From positions 1 through 64,000 of the forward strand of contig DAIDHB010000280.1 in NCBI GenBank assembly GCA_027452145.1: DNA of 64,000 bases, given 5' to 3'. Position 1 is the stretch's first letter. Each line of letters starts with the position of its first letter. This DNA is from Planctomycetales bacterium (GTDB lineage Bacteria; Planctomycetota; Planctomycetia; Isosphaerales; Isosphaeraceae). The translations under genes and the position numbers were made by a program. Below are positions 41,551-50,340 of this stretch, in pieces. Under the pieces are notes generated by a model. It made no database searches. It had not been told where the DNA came from and saw nothing but the letters and a program-made list of their open reading frames with translations.

Positions 41551-44500
41551 TCATTCCTGACCCCGAACCACGTCTCTGTGGCCCCGGTTCCCGATCGGAT
41601 CGCCGGGCGGACTCGGCGGCGGCTCGGCGTGGCGGTTGGCGACGTCGGGACGGTCCAGGAACCGGCGGATCTCGCGGACAATCGCCCGGTCGTGCCAGTT
41701 CGCGGGAGCCGGAACCGGAGCGCGCTCTTCGATCTTCAATACGAGGAGTTCGAGCGCGTGCGATGCCCATCCCCTGACGCGCGGATCCGCCGTTTCATCC
41801 CCCGCCAGTCCGATCAGCCGCGTGATCACCAGCCACTGCACCGCACGCGCGACCGACGCCGAGCGACCCTCACCCACGGGACTCAGGCAGGTCTTGCTGA
41901 CCAGGGCCCCGAGCACCTCGTCGAACCCCGGCGCTTTCGGGTTCCTCGCGTGCGACGCGATGATTCTCGCGGCGCGCTCGGGATTGAGCAGCCCGTCTAC
42001 CGCGAGGTCCGCGGCGGCCACCGCGGCCGAGACCTCGTCGAACACCCGGCCCGTCTTGCCCGCGAACCGCTCGGCCGTACCCCGTGGCCGGTTGAACGCC
42101 TGCGGCGGAATCAGGTCCAGCACCCGGTCGGGCAGGAGGAGGAACTCGGGGGAGAGCGTCTCCAGCACGGCCGCCAGCGCATCCTTCTGCCGATCGGCCG
42201 GTTCGAAGGCGGTCGAGGCAGCCGGTCGAACCGACTCGCCGTCCCTGACCGCGTAACCATAGCGCACGCCGCCCAGTGTCTTCACCGCCGCCTGGAGCTG
42301 GTATCGGTGGTGCAAATAGAGCGGCAATAGCCGCGCCTCCAGGTCGGACAGCGGTGCACCATCCGCCAGCCCATCGGTCCCGAACCGCTCAAGCCCGATC
42401 GCCCGCACCTTCATCTCGTGACGCAGGGAGGCAACGGGATCGTCGCCGTTGTCCCAAAGGTTCGCCAGCGGATGCGCGGAGCCGGCGGGACGGGCATCGG
42501 CGTCCGACAGGAACAGCAGCCCGTCGGCCAGCCCCTTCCGGACGATCTCGCGCAGCGCCTTCGCCTCGTCGACGCCCGGCGCGAACTGCGAGTACGCATA
42601 GCGGATCGCAAACACGTCGTAAGCTCCGATCCCCCGAGAATACGCGTCCGACAGATCCAGCGTCTTGCCGTCGCGGATCTTCACCAGCGGCGCGGGGTAG
42701 TCCATCACCGACCCCCGCCCATAGGTGCTCGCGGCGAAGTTATGGGCCAGGCCGAGCGTGTGCCCCACCTCGTGCGCCGAGAGCTGGCGGATCCGCGCCA
42801 GGACCATCGCCGCCGGCTCGGCAGCCGGATCGAATCCGGCCAGGTGCTCGACATCCGGGCCGCCTCCGGCCGCGCACCCGCCGCGAGGCGGTTCACCGGT
42901 CGCGAGGCCCGAGCCGATCAGCGCGTCCTGCCGCGCCCGCAGCGAATCCAGCGTCACCCGCCCCTTGAGGATCTCGCCGGTCCTGGGGTCGACCACGCTC
43001 GAGCCGTACGACCAGCCGCGCGTCGATCGGTGGACCCACTGGATCATGTTGTACCGCAGGTCCATCGGATCGGCGTCCTCGGGCAACACCTCGACGCGGA
43101 AGCCATTCTTGAATCCCGCCGCCTCGAACGCCCTCGCCCACCAGTTTGCCCCCTCGACGAGGGCCGAGCGCACCGGCTCGGGCGCCCCCGGGTCGACGTA
43201 ATAGACGATCGGCGCGACCGGATCGGAGACCTCGGCCTTCGGGTCGCGCTTGATCAGCCTGTGCCGACAGATGAACTGCCGCTCGACCGGTTCGGTCACG
43301 GGTGTGGCGAAGTCGTAGTAATCGACCGTGAAGATCCCCACCCTTGGGTCGGCGCCGCGGGGAGTGAACCCCGAGCCCAGCGGCGGCAGCTCGACGAGCG
43401 AATGCCGCTGGCGGACCGTCACCACGCGCGGCGACGGTGTCGTGGATGCCACCAGCGCGCCCGGCTCGCCCTCCGTCGCGAATGTCAGGGTCGCCTCGAC
43501 CTCGGTGTTCTTGGGGAACGCCCTGGTGAGCCCGGCCTCGATGACGCTCCGGCCCTCGTCGAGGCGATAGTCGCCCTGTTTCGCCGCTTTCAGCCGCTGC
43601 GCCACGCCATGCGCGTCGCGGAGGAAATAGGCGGTCGCGTCCACGAGGACCTTGCCGTTCTCCTCGGCCTCGACCTTGAAGCCCCAGTGCACCGAGTGGG
43701 CGAACGATTCCGCCACGGCTCGTCGCTCGGCTGCGCTCCCGCCAACCGCGCTATAGCCGTAATTCGACTCGACCAGCAGCACCTTCGGCCCGATGCGCCG
43801 GAACCTCACGACCCGCGAATCGCCGAGCTGCCCGCGGTCGAGGCCCACCGGGTTCGACCCCAGCCCGGCCGACAGCGCGACCTGGTCGAGGAACTCGACA
43901 TCAAAGCGGGCGATCTCCATCCAGAGCTTCCCCGCGGCGTCGTCCCAGTACAGCGGGATGAACCCGTCGATCTTGGCGAGGCCCTTCGTCTTCGCCGCGA
44001 TCGCGCCGGGTGGGGCAGGGGGCTTCGCGTCCCCGGCGGCGGCGGCCGGTGACGTGCTCGTGAGTCCCGGGGCTTTCCTCGGCAGCACCTTCTTTGGAAT
44101 CGCCAGCGCCATCGAGCCGGCCACGGTGACGACGTCATACCGCCCCTGGTAACCGACCAGCAGATGAGCCGCCCAGGGCTCCATGCCGTACTCTTTTTCG
44201 AGCCACGCGGCCATGTCGCTGGTCGCCGTCTTCAGGCCATTGTCGAGCGCGCTGGCGAACTCGGGCTGCGAGCCGATCGAGATGATCTCATCGGCCGTCT
44301 CCACGCGCGGCCCGCTCAGCTTTGCCCCCTTCTTCAGCTCGACGACGAACTCGACTTCCATCGTGGTCTCGATCCCGGTCCCGGTCGGCTCGCCGTCGGC
44401 CTGCAAGGCGTGGCCGTCGCCGACGAACAGCAGGCCGCCCGGGTGGTACACGGGCAAGTAAACGGCCGCACCCTCGCCGATCCTGTTGTAATCAAGGTTG

Positions 44501-45087
44501 CCGCCATACGGGCCGGACGGACCCGACGTCGGCGCGAAGTCTCCGGCCGGCGCCACGCCGATGCACCCCAGCATCGGCCGCGCGGGGAATTCGAGCGGAT
44601 GGGCGTGGCTTTTCGGTGTCCGCAGCCGGACGGTCCTCGCCGTCAGGTCGATGTCCCACGGGACGATCGTCTTCCGCCCCTTGATGACAAGGTCCGGGTG
44701 GATGTCGTTGGGATAGATATGTTCGACGACTTCGGGTGTCAGCGAGAATAGCCCGAGCCGAAACGCCGACCAGCCCCAGTTCCGGTTGAGCCGCACCCTG
44801 TTGAGCCGCACCACGAGCGCATCGCCCGGCTCGGCCCCCTCGACAAAGAACGGCCCGGTCAGCGGGTTGAACGGCTCGGAGCGCTTGACTTCCTTCTCAT
44901 CGAGCCCGGCCGAGTCGAGCGTCTTCGTCGCAATCACCTCGCCCGGCCGGATGCGTTTCAGCACCGGATGGCTGTGCGAGAACGTGCGGTAATAGGTCGT
45001 CGCCTCGACGCGCGTCGGTTCGTCGGCCATTGTGACGGGCGTGACGAGAAGCGAGAGGACGAGGCCGGCGAGCGCGGTGCGGCTCAT
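41551..45087 (-). CDS. Fusion of acetamidase/formamidase-like domain and DUF5117/DUF4953 zinc metalloprotease
   Basis: A 1178-residue exported protein (signal MSRTALAGLVLSLLVTPVTMA). Residues 25-335 match the FmdA/AmdA family: RPGEVIATKTLDSAGLDE, NPLTGPFFVEGAEPGDALVV, PMLGCIGVAP and the catalytic-site-like GDGHALQADGEP. After a Pro/Ala linker (340-365) the sequence restarts as a metzincin-type protease of the DUF5117/DUF4953 group: DGFIPLYWDDAAGKLWMEI, LSAGLGSNPVGLDRGQLG, then the zinc motif HEVGHTLGLAHN (His772, Glu773, His776, His782) and Met-turn SVMDYP. ATG 45087 starts at the signal peptide with AGGAA upstream. The reading frame is open far beyond it without homology. The join is in frame and without a visible disruption; the two families are usually separate proteins. 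Confidence 0.9.
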   Translation of the reverse strand: MSRTALAGLVLSLLVTPVTMADEPTRVEATTYYRTFSHSHPVLKRIRPGEVIATKTLDSAGLDEKEVKRSEPFNPLTGPFFVEGAEPGDALVVRLNRVRLNRNWGWSAFRLGLFSLTPEVVEHIYPNDIHPDLVIKGRKTIVPWDIDLTARTVRLRTPKSHAHPLEFPARPMLGCIGVAPAGDFAPTSGPSGPYGGNLDYNRIGEGAAVYLPVYHPGGLLFVGDGHALQADGEPTGTGIETTMEVEFVVELKKGAKLSGPRVETADEIISIGSQPEFASALDNGLKTATSDMAAWLEKEYGMEPWAAHLLVGYQGRYDVVTVAGSMALAIPKKVLPRKAPGLTSTSPAAAAGDAKPPAPPGAIAAKTKGLAKIDGFIPLYWDDAAGKLWMEIARFDVEFLDQVALSAGLGSNPVGLDRGQLGDSRVVRFRRIGPKVLLVESNYGYSAVGGSAAERRAVAESFAHSVHWGFKVEAEENGKVLVDATAYFLRDAHGVAQRLKAAKQGDYRLDEGRSVIEAGLTRAFPKNTEVEATLTFATEGEPGALVASTTPSPRVVTVRQRHSLVELPPLGSGFTPRGADPRVGIFTVDYYDFATPVTEPVERQFICRHRLIKRDPKAEVSDPVAPIVYYVDPGAPEPVRSALVEGANWWARAFEAAGFKNGFRVEVLPEDADPMDLRYNMIQWVHRSTRGWSYGSSVVDPRTGEILKGRVTLDSLRARQDALIGSGLATGEPPRGGCAAGGGPDVEHLAGFDPAAEPAAMVLARIRQLSAHEVGHTLGLAHNFAASTYGRGSVMDYPAPLVKIRDGKTLDLSDAYSRGIGAYDVFAIRYAYSQFAPGVDEAKALREIVRKGLADGLLFLSDADARPAGSAHPLANLWDNGDDPVASLRHEMKVRAIGLERFGTDGLADGAPLSDLEARLLPLYLHHRYQLQAAVKTLGGVRYGYAVRDGESVRPAASTAFEPADRQKDALAAVLETLSPEFLLLPDRVLDLIPPQAFNRPRGTAERFAGKTGRVFDEVSAAVAAADLAVDGLLNPERAARIIASHARNPKAPGFDEVLGALVSKTCLSPVGEGRSASVARAVQWLVITRLIGLAGDETADPRVRGWASHALELLVLKIEERAPVPAPANWHDRAIVREIRRFLDRPDVANRHAEPPPSPPGDPIGNRGHRDVVRGQE

Positions 45088-45342
45088 GCGCGGGTTCCTG
45101 TTCTTCGAGGTGCGGCGACGGTCGAATTCCGTAGGTTCCCGCGCGTCGGGGAGAGGATCTTGCGACGGGAGGCGGAGCCCAGTATAGAACCGCTCGATCG
45201 CGTCGGATAGGGCCAGATCGGTGCCGAATTGCCTCGTGGAAGCCATCTTCTGGTGATGCGGTCGCAAAGCCGGCGCGATATGCTCGGACAAATCCCGATG
45301 CGGCCTGTTCAATGAGCGTTTCCTCAACCGAACGACATTCCA

Positions 45343-45768
45343 GTGCGACAGATCAAAGGATGGCCATGCCGGCTGTTCGGACTCTCGCTGGGGGCCTTCC
45401 TGGGCGGATTGTATGGAAGTATCCAGGAGGGGGCCGCAAATCAGCGAATGATCGCTCGGGGCGTCACAACGATTGGCCATCCGCCGTTTCTTCCTCTCTT
45501 CCTCGGACTGACTGGCGCCAACATCGGGATCCTGGTGGTCCCCTTCATCTGCGGACGCGTTCTCCCGCGGCTCAAGCAATGGCCGCGCATGCAGATCTGG
45601 CAATGGATGCTGGTCGTCGCGGTATTCGCCATCTCGCTGGCCTTCGGCCTGGCAGTGCGGGATGCATCATTCGCCTCGGTGGCGACTGGTATCATCTGCC
45701 TTATTGAGTCGATCCCGATGCTCGCCATTCTGATCGATTTCGTTCGGGAGTGCCGCTCGCACGAATGA
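45343..45768 (+). CDS. Small membrane protein of unknown function
   Basis: A 141-residue frame with four hydrophobic segments (LFGLSLGAFLGGLYG, LFLGLTGANIGILVVPFI, MLVVAVFAISLAFGLAV, ATGIICLIESIPMLAILIDFV). The IWQWMLVVAVFAISLAFGL segment resembles helices recurrent in short planctomycete membrane proteins. The start is a GTG without a clear ribosome binding site, and composition is less GC-rich than the surroundings. It is probably real, but the start is uncertain. Confidence 0.5.
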   Translation: MRQIKGWPCRLFGLSLGAFLGGLYGSIQEGAANQRMIARGVTTIGHPPFLPLFLGLTGANIGILVVPFICGRVLPRLKQWPRMQIWQWMLVVAVFAISLAFGLAVRDASFASVATGIICLIESIPMLAILIDFVRECRSHE

Positions 45769-46095
45769 AGAATACGCCCCGGCGCCCACCGGAATAGTGG
45801 CGCGTCAGGTGACCGATGCGCTGGAATCCCGATCCGACGCGACTGTCAGTTCTGGCGATAGTCTCCCGATTGCCCGCTTCGGTGAACCGCCATTTTGGCA
45901 GTCGGATGATGAGGGCTCTGGCTGCCCTAAGACGGAATCCAATGCCACAAATGAACTTGCAGCCGATCGATCCTGGCGGTATGCCAGTTGCCTCCTGATC
46001 CTGGGTTCAACCCCAATGACCAACCCAGTTCACCCCGCCGCACCCGGGCGGCAGGGGCGACCATTCGGACGGCAAACCGTCACGAGGCTGAATCG
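45769..46095. other. Gene-free spacer upstream of htpG
   Basis: Lower-GC sequence without a supported gene. I looked for a CIRCE-type heat-shock operator (TTAGCACTC) because htpG follows, and did not find one. No clear promoter was identified. Confidence 0.4.
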
Positions 46096-48042
46096 ATGGC
46101 AACCGCAGCCACCGCCGGCGAGAGGCAAGAATTCACGTTCCAGGCCGAGATCAAGCAGCTCCTGCACCTCCTGTCGCACTCGCTGTATCAGAGCCGCGAC
46201 ATCGCTCTTCGCGAGCTGATCTCGAATGCGTCCGACGCACTCGACAAGATGCGCTACGTCTCGCTCACCAACGAGTCCCAGCGCGATGCCGGCCCGCTCG
46301 AGATCGTGATCGAGGGGCGTGAGGGGGACCTCCAGCTCATCATCCGGGACTCGGGCGTCGGCATGAGCCACGACGAGCTGGTGGCGAACCTCGGCACGAT
46401 CGCGCGGAGCGGCTCGGCCGAGTTCCTCAAGGCCATGACCGCCGCGTCGAGTGCCAGCGCCGGGTCCGGCTCGGGCCGGCCGGACCTCTCGCTGATCGGC
46501 CAGTTCGGCGTCGGATTCTACTCGGCGTTCATGATCGCCGACAGGGTCCGGGTGCGGACCCGCAGCTACCAGGACCAGACCGGCTGGGAGTGGGAGTCCG
46601 ACGGCTCGGGCAGTTTCACCGTGACCCCCGTCGAGGAGAGCCTCGCGCGCGGCACCGAGGTGATTCTGCACCTGAAGGAGGACGCCAAGGACTTCGGCTC
46701 GTCGTGGCGGATTCGCGAGGTCGTCAGGCGCTTCTCCAGCTTCGTGCCGTACCCGATCCGGCTGGGCGACGGCGGCGAGGTGCTGAACGACCAGAAGCCG
46801 ATCTGGGTCGAGCCCAGGAGCCAGGTGACCGAGGAGCAGTACAACAGCTTCTACCAGCATCTGACCCACCACCCGGACGAGAAGCCGCTGTGGCACCTGC
46901 ACCTGGCGGCTGATTCGCCCATCCAGTTCCGCGCGATCGTGTATTGCCCGCCGACGAACCTCGAGCGCCTGGGCTTCGCCCGGCTCGAGCACGGGCTGAG
47001 CCTCTGCGCCCGCCGGGTGCTCGTGCAGGCCGAATGCCGCGAGCTGGTGCCCGAGTACCTGCGGTTCCTCCGTGGACTCGTCGACTCGGAGGATCTGCCG
47101 CTGAACGTCTCGCGCGAGACGCTCCAGGACAACAACGTGATCCGTCGAATCCGCACCTCGATCACCAAGGGCGTGCTCGATCGGCTGGACAACCTGTCCG
47201 AGGAAAACCCGGATGCGTTCCGCACCTTCTACGGCCAGTTCGGGGCGACGCTCAAGGAGGGCCTGATCGTCGACCAGCCCAACCGCGAGCGGGTCGCGAA
47301 GCTCCTGCGGTTCAGCTCGTCGCGCGGCGAGGGGCCCGAGGCCACGGTGTCGCTGGATCAGTACATCGCGCGGATGCCCGAGGGGCAGAAGCGGATCTAC
47401 TACCTCGGCGGGCCCGATTATGCCTCGGTCGTCAAGAGCCCGAACCTCGAGATCTTCCGCCGCCGCGGGATCGAGGTGCTCTTCCTCACCGAGCCGATCG
47501 ACGAGTTCGCGATCACGGCGCTCATCACCTACCAGGGCAAGACCTTGACCTCGATCGACGCGGCCGAGCTCGACCTGCCCGACACGCCCGAGAGCGAGGC
47601 CGAGGCCGCCAGGGCCGAGTCGTCCGAGTCGGCGGCCAAGGAGGGCGGATTCGCCCGGGTGCTCGAGCTGTTCCGCGAGGCGCTGGGGACGCGGGTCAAG
47701 GAGGTGCGCGAGTCAAAACGGCTCACTGATAGCCCCTGCTGCCTGGTCAGCGCCGACGGCGGCCCGAGCACGCAGATGCAGCGCATGCTGAAGCTGGCGA
47801 ACAAGGACTTCCCCGAGGTCTCGCGGATGCTCGAGGTGAACCCGTCGTCGCCCCTGATCCGACGGCTCTCGACCCTCGCCGTCAGCCCCGATCACGACGC
47901 GTTCATCAAGCAGTGCGCCGTGCAGCTCTGGACGAACGCGATGATCCTCGAGGGGGTGACGCCCGACCCCGAGGACCTGGTCTCTCGCGTCCAGTCGTTC
48001 ATGGCCGAGGCCGCGGAAAAGCGCTCGCCGTTGATCCTGTGA
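46096..48042 (+). CDS. htpG: Hsp90-family chaperone HtpG
   Basis: A 648-residue ATP-dependent cytosolic chaperone. The GHKL ATPase domain shows FQAEIKQLLHLLSHSLYQSRDIALRELISNASDALDK, the DSGVGM nucleotide loop (preceded by IIRD), LGTIARSGSAEFL and IGQFGVGFYSAFMIAD. The middle domain has LYCPP-like VYCPPTN and the catalytic-loop Arg region LNVSRETLQDN. The C-terminal dimerisation domain ends normally. A Ser/Gly insert (AASSASAGSGSGR) lies between the lid motifs. ATG 46096 has GAGG 8 bases upstream. The frame extends 36 codons upstream without homology. Confidence 0.97.
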   Translation: MATAATAGERQEFTFQAEIKQLLHLLSHSLYQSRDIALRELISNASDALDKMRYVSLTNESQRDAGPLEIVIEGREGDLQLIIRDSGVGMSHDELVANLGTIARSGSAEFLKAMTAASSASAGSGSGRPDLSLIGQFGVGFYSAFMIADRVRVRTRSYQDQTGWEWESDGSGSFTVTPVEESLARGTEVILHLKEDAKDFGSSWRIREVVRRFSSFVPYPIRLGDGGEVLNDQKPIWVEPRSQVTEEQYNSFYQHLTHHPDEKPLWHLHLAADSPIQFRAIVYCPPTNLERLGFARLEHGLSLCARRVLVQAECRELVPEYLRFLRGLVDSEDLPLNVSRETLQDNNVIRRIRTSITKGVLDRLDNLSEENPDAFRTFYGQFGATLKEGLIVDQPNRERVAKLLRFSSSRGEGPEATVSLDQYIARMPEGQKRIYYLGGPDYASVVKSPNLEIFRRRGIEVLFLTEPIDEFAITALITYQGKTLTSIDAAELDLPDTPESEAEAARAESSESAAKEGGFARVLELFREALGTRVKEVRESKRLTDSPCCLVSADGGPSTQMQRMLKLANKDFPEVSRMLEVNPSSPLIRRLSTLAVSPDHDAFIKQCAVQLWTNAMILEGVTPDPEDLVSRVQSFMAEAAEKRSPLIL

Positions 48043-48060
48043 TGTGACCAGGGCAACCCG

Positions 48061-48140
48061 ACCACGGATGGCACGAAGGACACGAATCATGACCGGGACC
48101 GTGTCCCGCTCCATTCGTGCCCTTCGTGCCACCCGTGGTT
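48061..48140. repeat. Palindromic ACCACGGATGGCACGAA-type element
   Basis: Inverted arms at 48061-48087 and 48113-48140 (27-28 bases, two mismatches) surround a 25-base centre. The element lies between the htpG stop and the stop of a convergent secreted-protein gene. Same broad family as 6219-6354 and 8222-8334. Confidence 0.75.
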
Positions 48141-48180
48141 GAAATGCCGCAGTCCGTCCAGTCATCCGGGAAACGGAATC

Positions 48181-48756
48181 TCATCCGCCGTGATCCCAGT
48201 TGAAATAGAACGGATACGGATAGGGTCCGGGCCCGGGCGCGATCGGGTCAAGGTCGAAGATCGGGACGTAGCTGCCCATCTGGTAGTACATCCCCACGGG
48301 CCGCCAGGGGTGGGCGAGTCCCTGGAAGAAGCGGAGCGGGCGCGGCCAGGGGCGAGAGGATTCGTCGATGGTGCTCTGGCCGGGCGAGCCGTACCAGTAC
48401 GGGTAGATGCTCGCCGTGTGCGGGGTCTTCCAGCCGAGGCCGTAGAGACCCTGGCTCTTGAACCAGTTGACGTGGCTGACTGGCCCCGAGTCGGCGTAGC
48501 GGGTGCGGTAGAAGTAGTCGCGACGCGGGTCGGGCGGCAGGAACTCGGGCGTGCCGGCGAACCGCTGCACCAGCCCGCTGCGCTGGGAGATGTCGCCGAC
48601 TTGCGGTACGGGCGGCCCCTGGGCCCGCGCCGAACTGCCGAGGACCGCGAGAAGTGTGAAGGCGGCCAGGCCGCCGAGGATCCGCGGGTAGCGGAGAGCT
48701 CGTGAGGTGCCTCCGGGGGTATCGCCGGCGGAGGCGGGTCGATCGGCTCGTTCCAT
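48181..48756 (-). CDS. Secreted Tyr/Pro-rich protein
   Basis: A 191-residue exported protein with a signal around residues 22-46 (ILGGLAAFTLLAVLGSSARAQ). The mature part is aromatic- and Pro-rich: DYFYRTRYADSGPVSHVNWF, GLGWKTPHTASIYPYWYG and a Gly/Pro/Tyr C-terminus PGPGPYPYPFYFNWDHGG. No domain is recognised. GGAG 7 bases before ATG 48756 decides the start. It is followed upstream on the same strand by two more secreted proteins (49003, 50341), suggesting an envelope- or surface-related cluster. Confidence 0.78.
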   Translation of the reverse strand: MERADRPASAGDTPGGTSRALRYPRILGGLAAFTLLAVLGSSARAQGPPVPQVGDISQRSGLVQRFAGTPEFLPPDPRRDYFYRTRYADSGPVSHVNWFKSQGLYGLGWKTPHTASIYPYWYGSPGQSTIDESSRPWPRPLRFFQGLAHPWRPVGMYYQMGSYVPIFDLDPIAPGPGPYPYPFYFNWDHGG

Positions 48757-49002
48757 GACGACGCTCCAATCCTTGATCCGGCATCCCCGTCCTGGGGAGG
48801 ATGTCAGAGGGTTAAGAAGGGGAAAGGGTGCCGCGGGCTCGCCCAAGAGAGCGACCTCGACACCCCGCCCGTCTCCGATCCATGGCATTGCACTTCGCGG
48901 CATAATGCTCCGGCGATTGGATCGGCCGGAGTCCCGCGGACCGCGGGGCGCGTCGCCTCCTGCGAGCGCTCGCCCCGCCACCCATTCTTATCGTCAAATC
49001 CA

Positions 49003-49953
49003 TCAGGGGTCATACGGATTCATCGGCGGGAACGAGAAGAAATCCCGCGGCGACCGCGTGACGCCGATGTAGGGCACATAGCCCGGCGTGATCGGCACCG
49101 GTCCGCCGGGGCCGACAAAGTAGTCCACCTTCGGCCCGTGGTGCAGGAATCCGGCGAGCTTGCCGTGCAGGCCCGACAGGCAGTGCGAGCAGCCCCTGCC
49201 GCCGCAGAAGCCGCAGCCGTGCCCCTTGCCCTTGCCGCCGTGGCAGAGTCCGCAGCCGGGGTCGCCGCAGCCGGCGAGGATGCCCGCCCCGCCGCACCCG
49301 CCGCATCCGCGGCCGCCGCAGCGCCCGCAGAGTCGGTTGTGTCCCTTGTGGCCGTGCTTGCCCCTGATGCCGCAGCCGTTCACGCCGCACGGCGACTGGC
49401 TCGACGGCATCACGATGGCCTGGCCGGTCGGCATCGATTGCACGCTGGGCGCCGCGGTCGTGGCAAAGCCGGCGACCGGCCCACTGACGACGATCGCGCC
49501 GGAATCGCACGGGGCGAACCGCCCCGCCTTGTGGTGGTGGCCCCGCCCGCCGCCGCAGTTCGGGCCGCAGGCCGACTGGACCGGGTCGCCCACGGCGCCG
49601 CCGTGTCCACCCCCGCAGAACCCGCACCCGCGACCGCCGCAGATCCCGCAGCCCTTGCCGTGACCGTGGCCGCCCTCGTGGCCGCAGCCGAGGCAGCCAA
49701 GCAGCCCGTGCAGCCGGCACCCCGCGCAGCCCAGCAGGTGGCCCGCGCCGTGGTCCTTGGCATAGTGGCCGTACGGGACAGGGGGCGCCATGAACTCGCC
49801 GCCCGTGGTGTAGTCAATCGCCGGCACTTCCCCGGGGATCGTATGCCGCAGACGGTAGCCATCCGCTCGCGCTCGATCCGCCCACGCCAGGCCCAATCCC
49901 ACCGCGGCCATCGTGAGCACCAGCGGCATCCCTCGCCATCTTTCGAAGCGCAT
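49003..49953 (-). CDS. Secreted Cys/Gly/His-rich repeat protein
   Basis: A 316-residue exported protein (signal MPLVLTMAAVGLGLAWADRARA). The mature chain contains 24 cysteines, nearly all in CGxC, GCxxC and HGxG settings. Three close repeats are CGICGGRGCGFC, CGRCGGRGCGGC and CGFCGGRGCSHC, reminiscent of DnaJ-type zinc-binding CxxCxGxG motifs. The ends are conserved-looking: an N-terminal YRLRHTIPGEVPAIDYTTGG and a C-terminal GYVPYIGVTRSPRDFFSFPP. Heavy metal binding or a disulfide-bonded surface structure are both possible. AAGGG lies 7 bases before the ATG. I do not recognise a named family. Confidence 0.78.
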   Translation of the reverse strand: MRFERWRGMPLVLTMAAVGLGLAWADRARADGYRLRHTIPGEVPAIDYTTGGEFMAPPVPYGHYAKDHGAGHLLGCAGCRLHGLLGCLGCGHEGGHGHGKGCGICGGRGCGFCGGGHGGAVGDPVQSACGPNCGGGRGHHHKAGRFAPCDSGAIVVSGPVAGFATTAAPSVQSMPTGQAIVMPSSQSPCGVNGCGIRGKHGHKGHNRLCGRCGGRGCGGCGGAGILAGCGDPGCGLCHGGKGKGHGCGFCGGRGCSHCLSGLHGKLAGFLHHGPKVDYFVGPGGPVPITPGYVPYIGVTRSPRDFFSFPPMNPYDP

Positions 49954-50340
49954 GGTTTATCCCTTGATTGGCATCCGTGAAGCCCTCCTGGAGTGTCTCG
50001 AATCGAGCGAGCGACGAACGTGCCCGAGCCTTCCTGAGCGCAGGCGACATGGTCGGCCCGGCCGGCACAGGCGTTTCACCGCCGGGGCGTCTCCGGACCG
50101 GCCGCCCTCTCGCGGCAAGCCCGGGGCGCATCGACGGGCCGCCCGTGACTCGGCCTTGTCTCTGACCATCGGCGCGAGGCCGGCCGGTCCTCGAACGAAA
50201 TCGCCGCGCCGGGCCAAAATGCCAACGGTCCCCCGCTAGGTACGGGGGACCGCATCGGCTGCATCGGTTTTGCGGCGGGCGGATCGGCCGGGCGGCATTT
50301 GTGACCCGGCCCGGTCCGGCCCGGTGCGGTCACGGTCGGC
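49954..50340. other. 387-base spacer between two secreted-protein genes
   Basis: No gene is supported. It contains one good hairpin at 50227-50251 (GGTCCCCCG / CGGGGGACC, 7-base loop) about 90 bases downstream of the 50341 gene in its direction of transcription. No T-run follows. Confidence 0.45.
50227..50251 (-). terminator. Perfect 9-bp GC hairpin, possible terminator
   Basis: GGTCCCCCG at 50227-50235 pairs perfectly with CGGGGGACC at 50243-50251 around CTAGGTA. Placement after the minus-strand gene ending at 50341 fits a transcript end, but a U-tract is absent. Confidence 0.35.

Noticed and set aside
42418..44052. 544-codon plus-strand ORF
   Set aside because: Antisense shadow of the protease half of the fusion protein; no domain and no ribosome site.
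45088..45603. 172-residue upstream extension of the acetamidase-protease fusion frame
   Set aside because: It would place the clear signal peptide inside the protein; antisense to the small membrane-protein gene.
45769..46095. CIRCE-type heat-shock operator before htpG
   Set aside because: The TTAGCACTC-N9-GAGTGCTAA pattern is absent.
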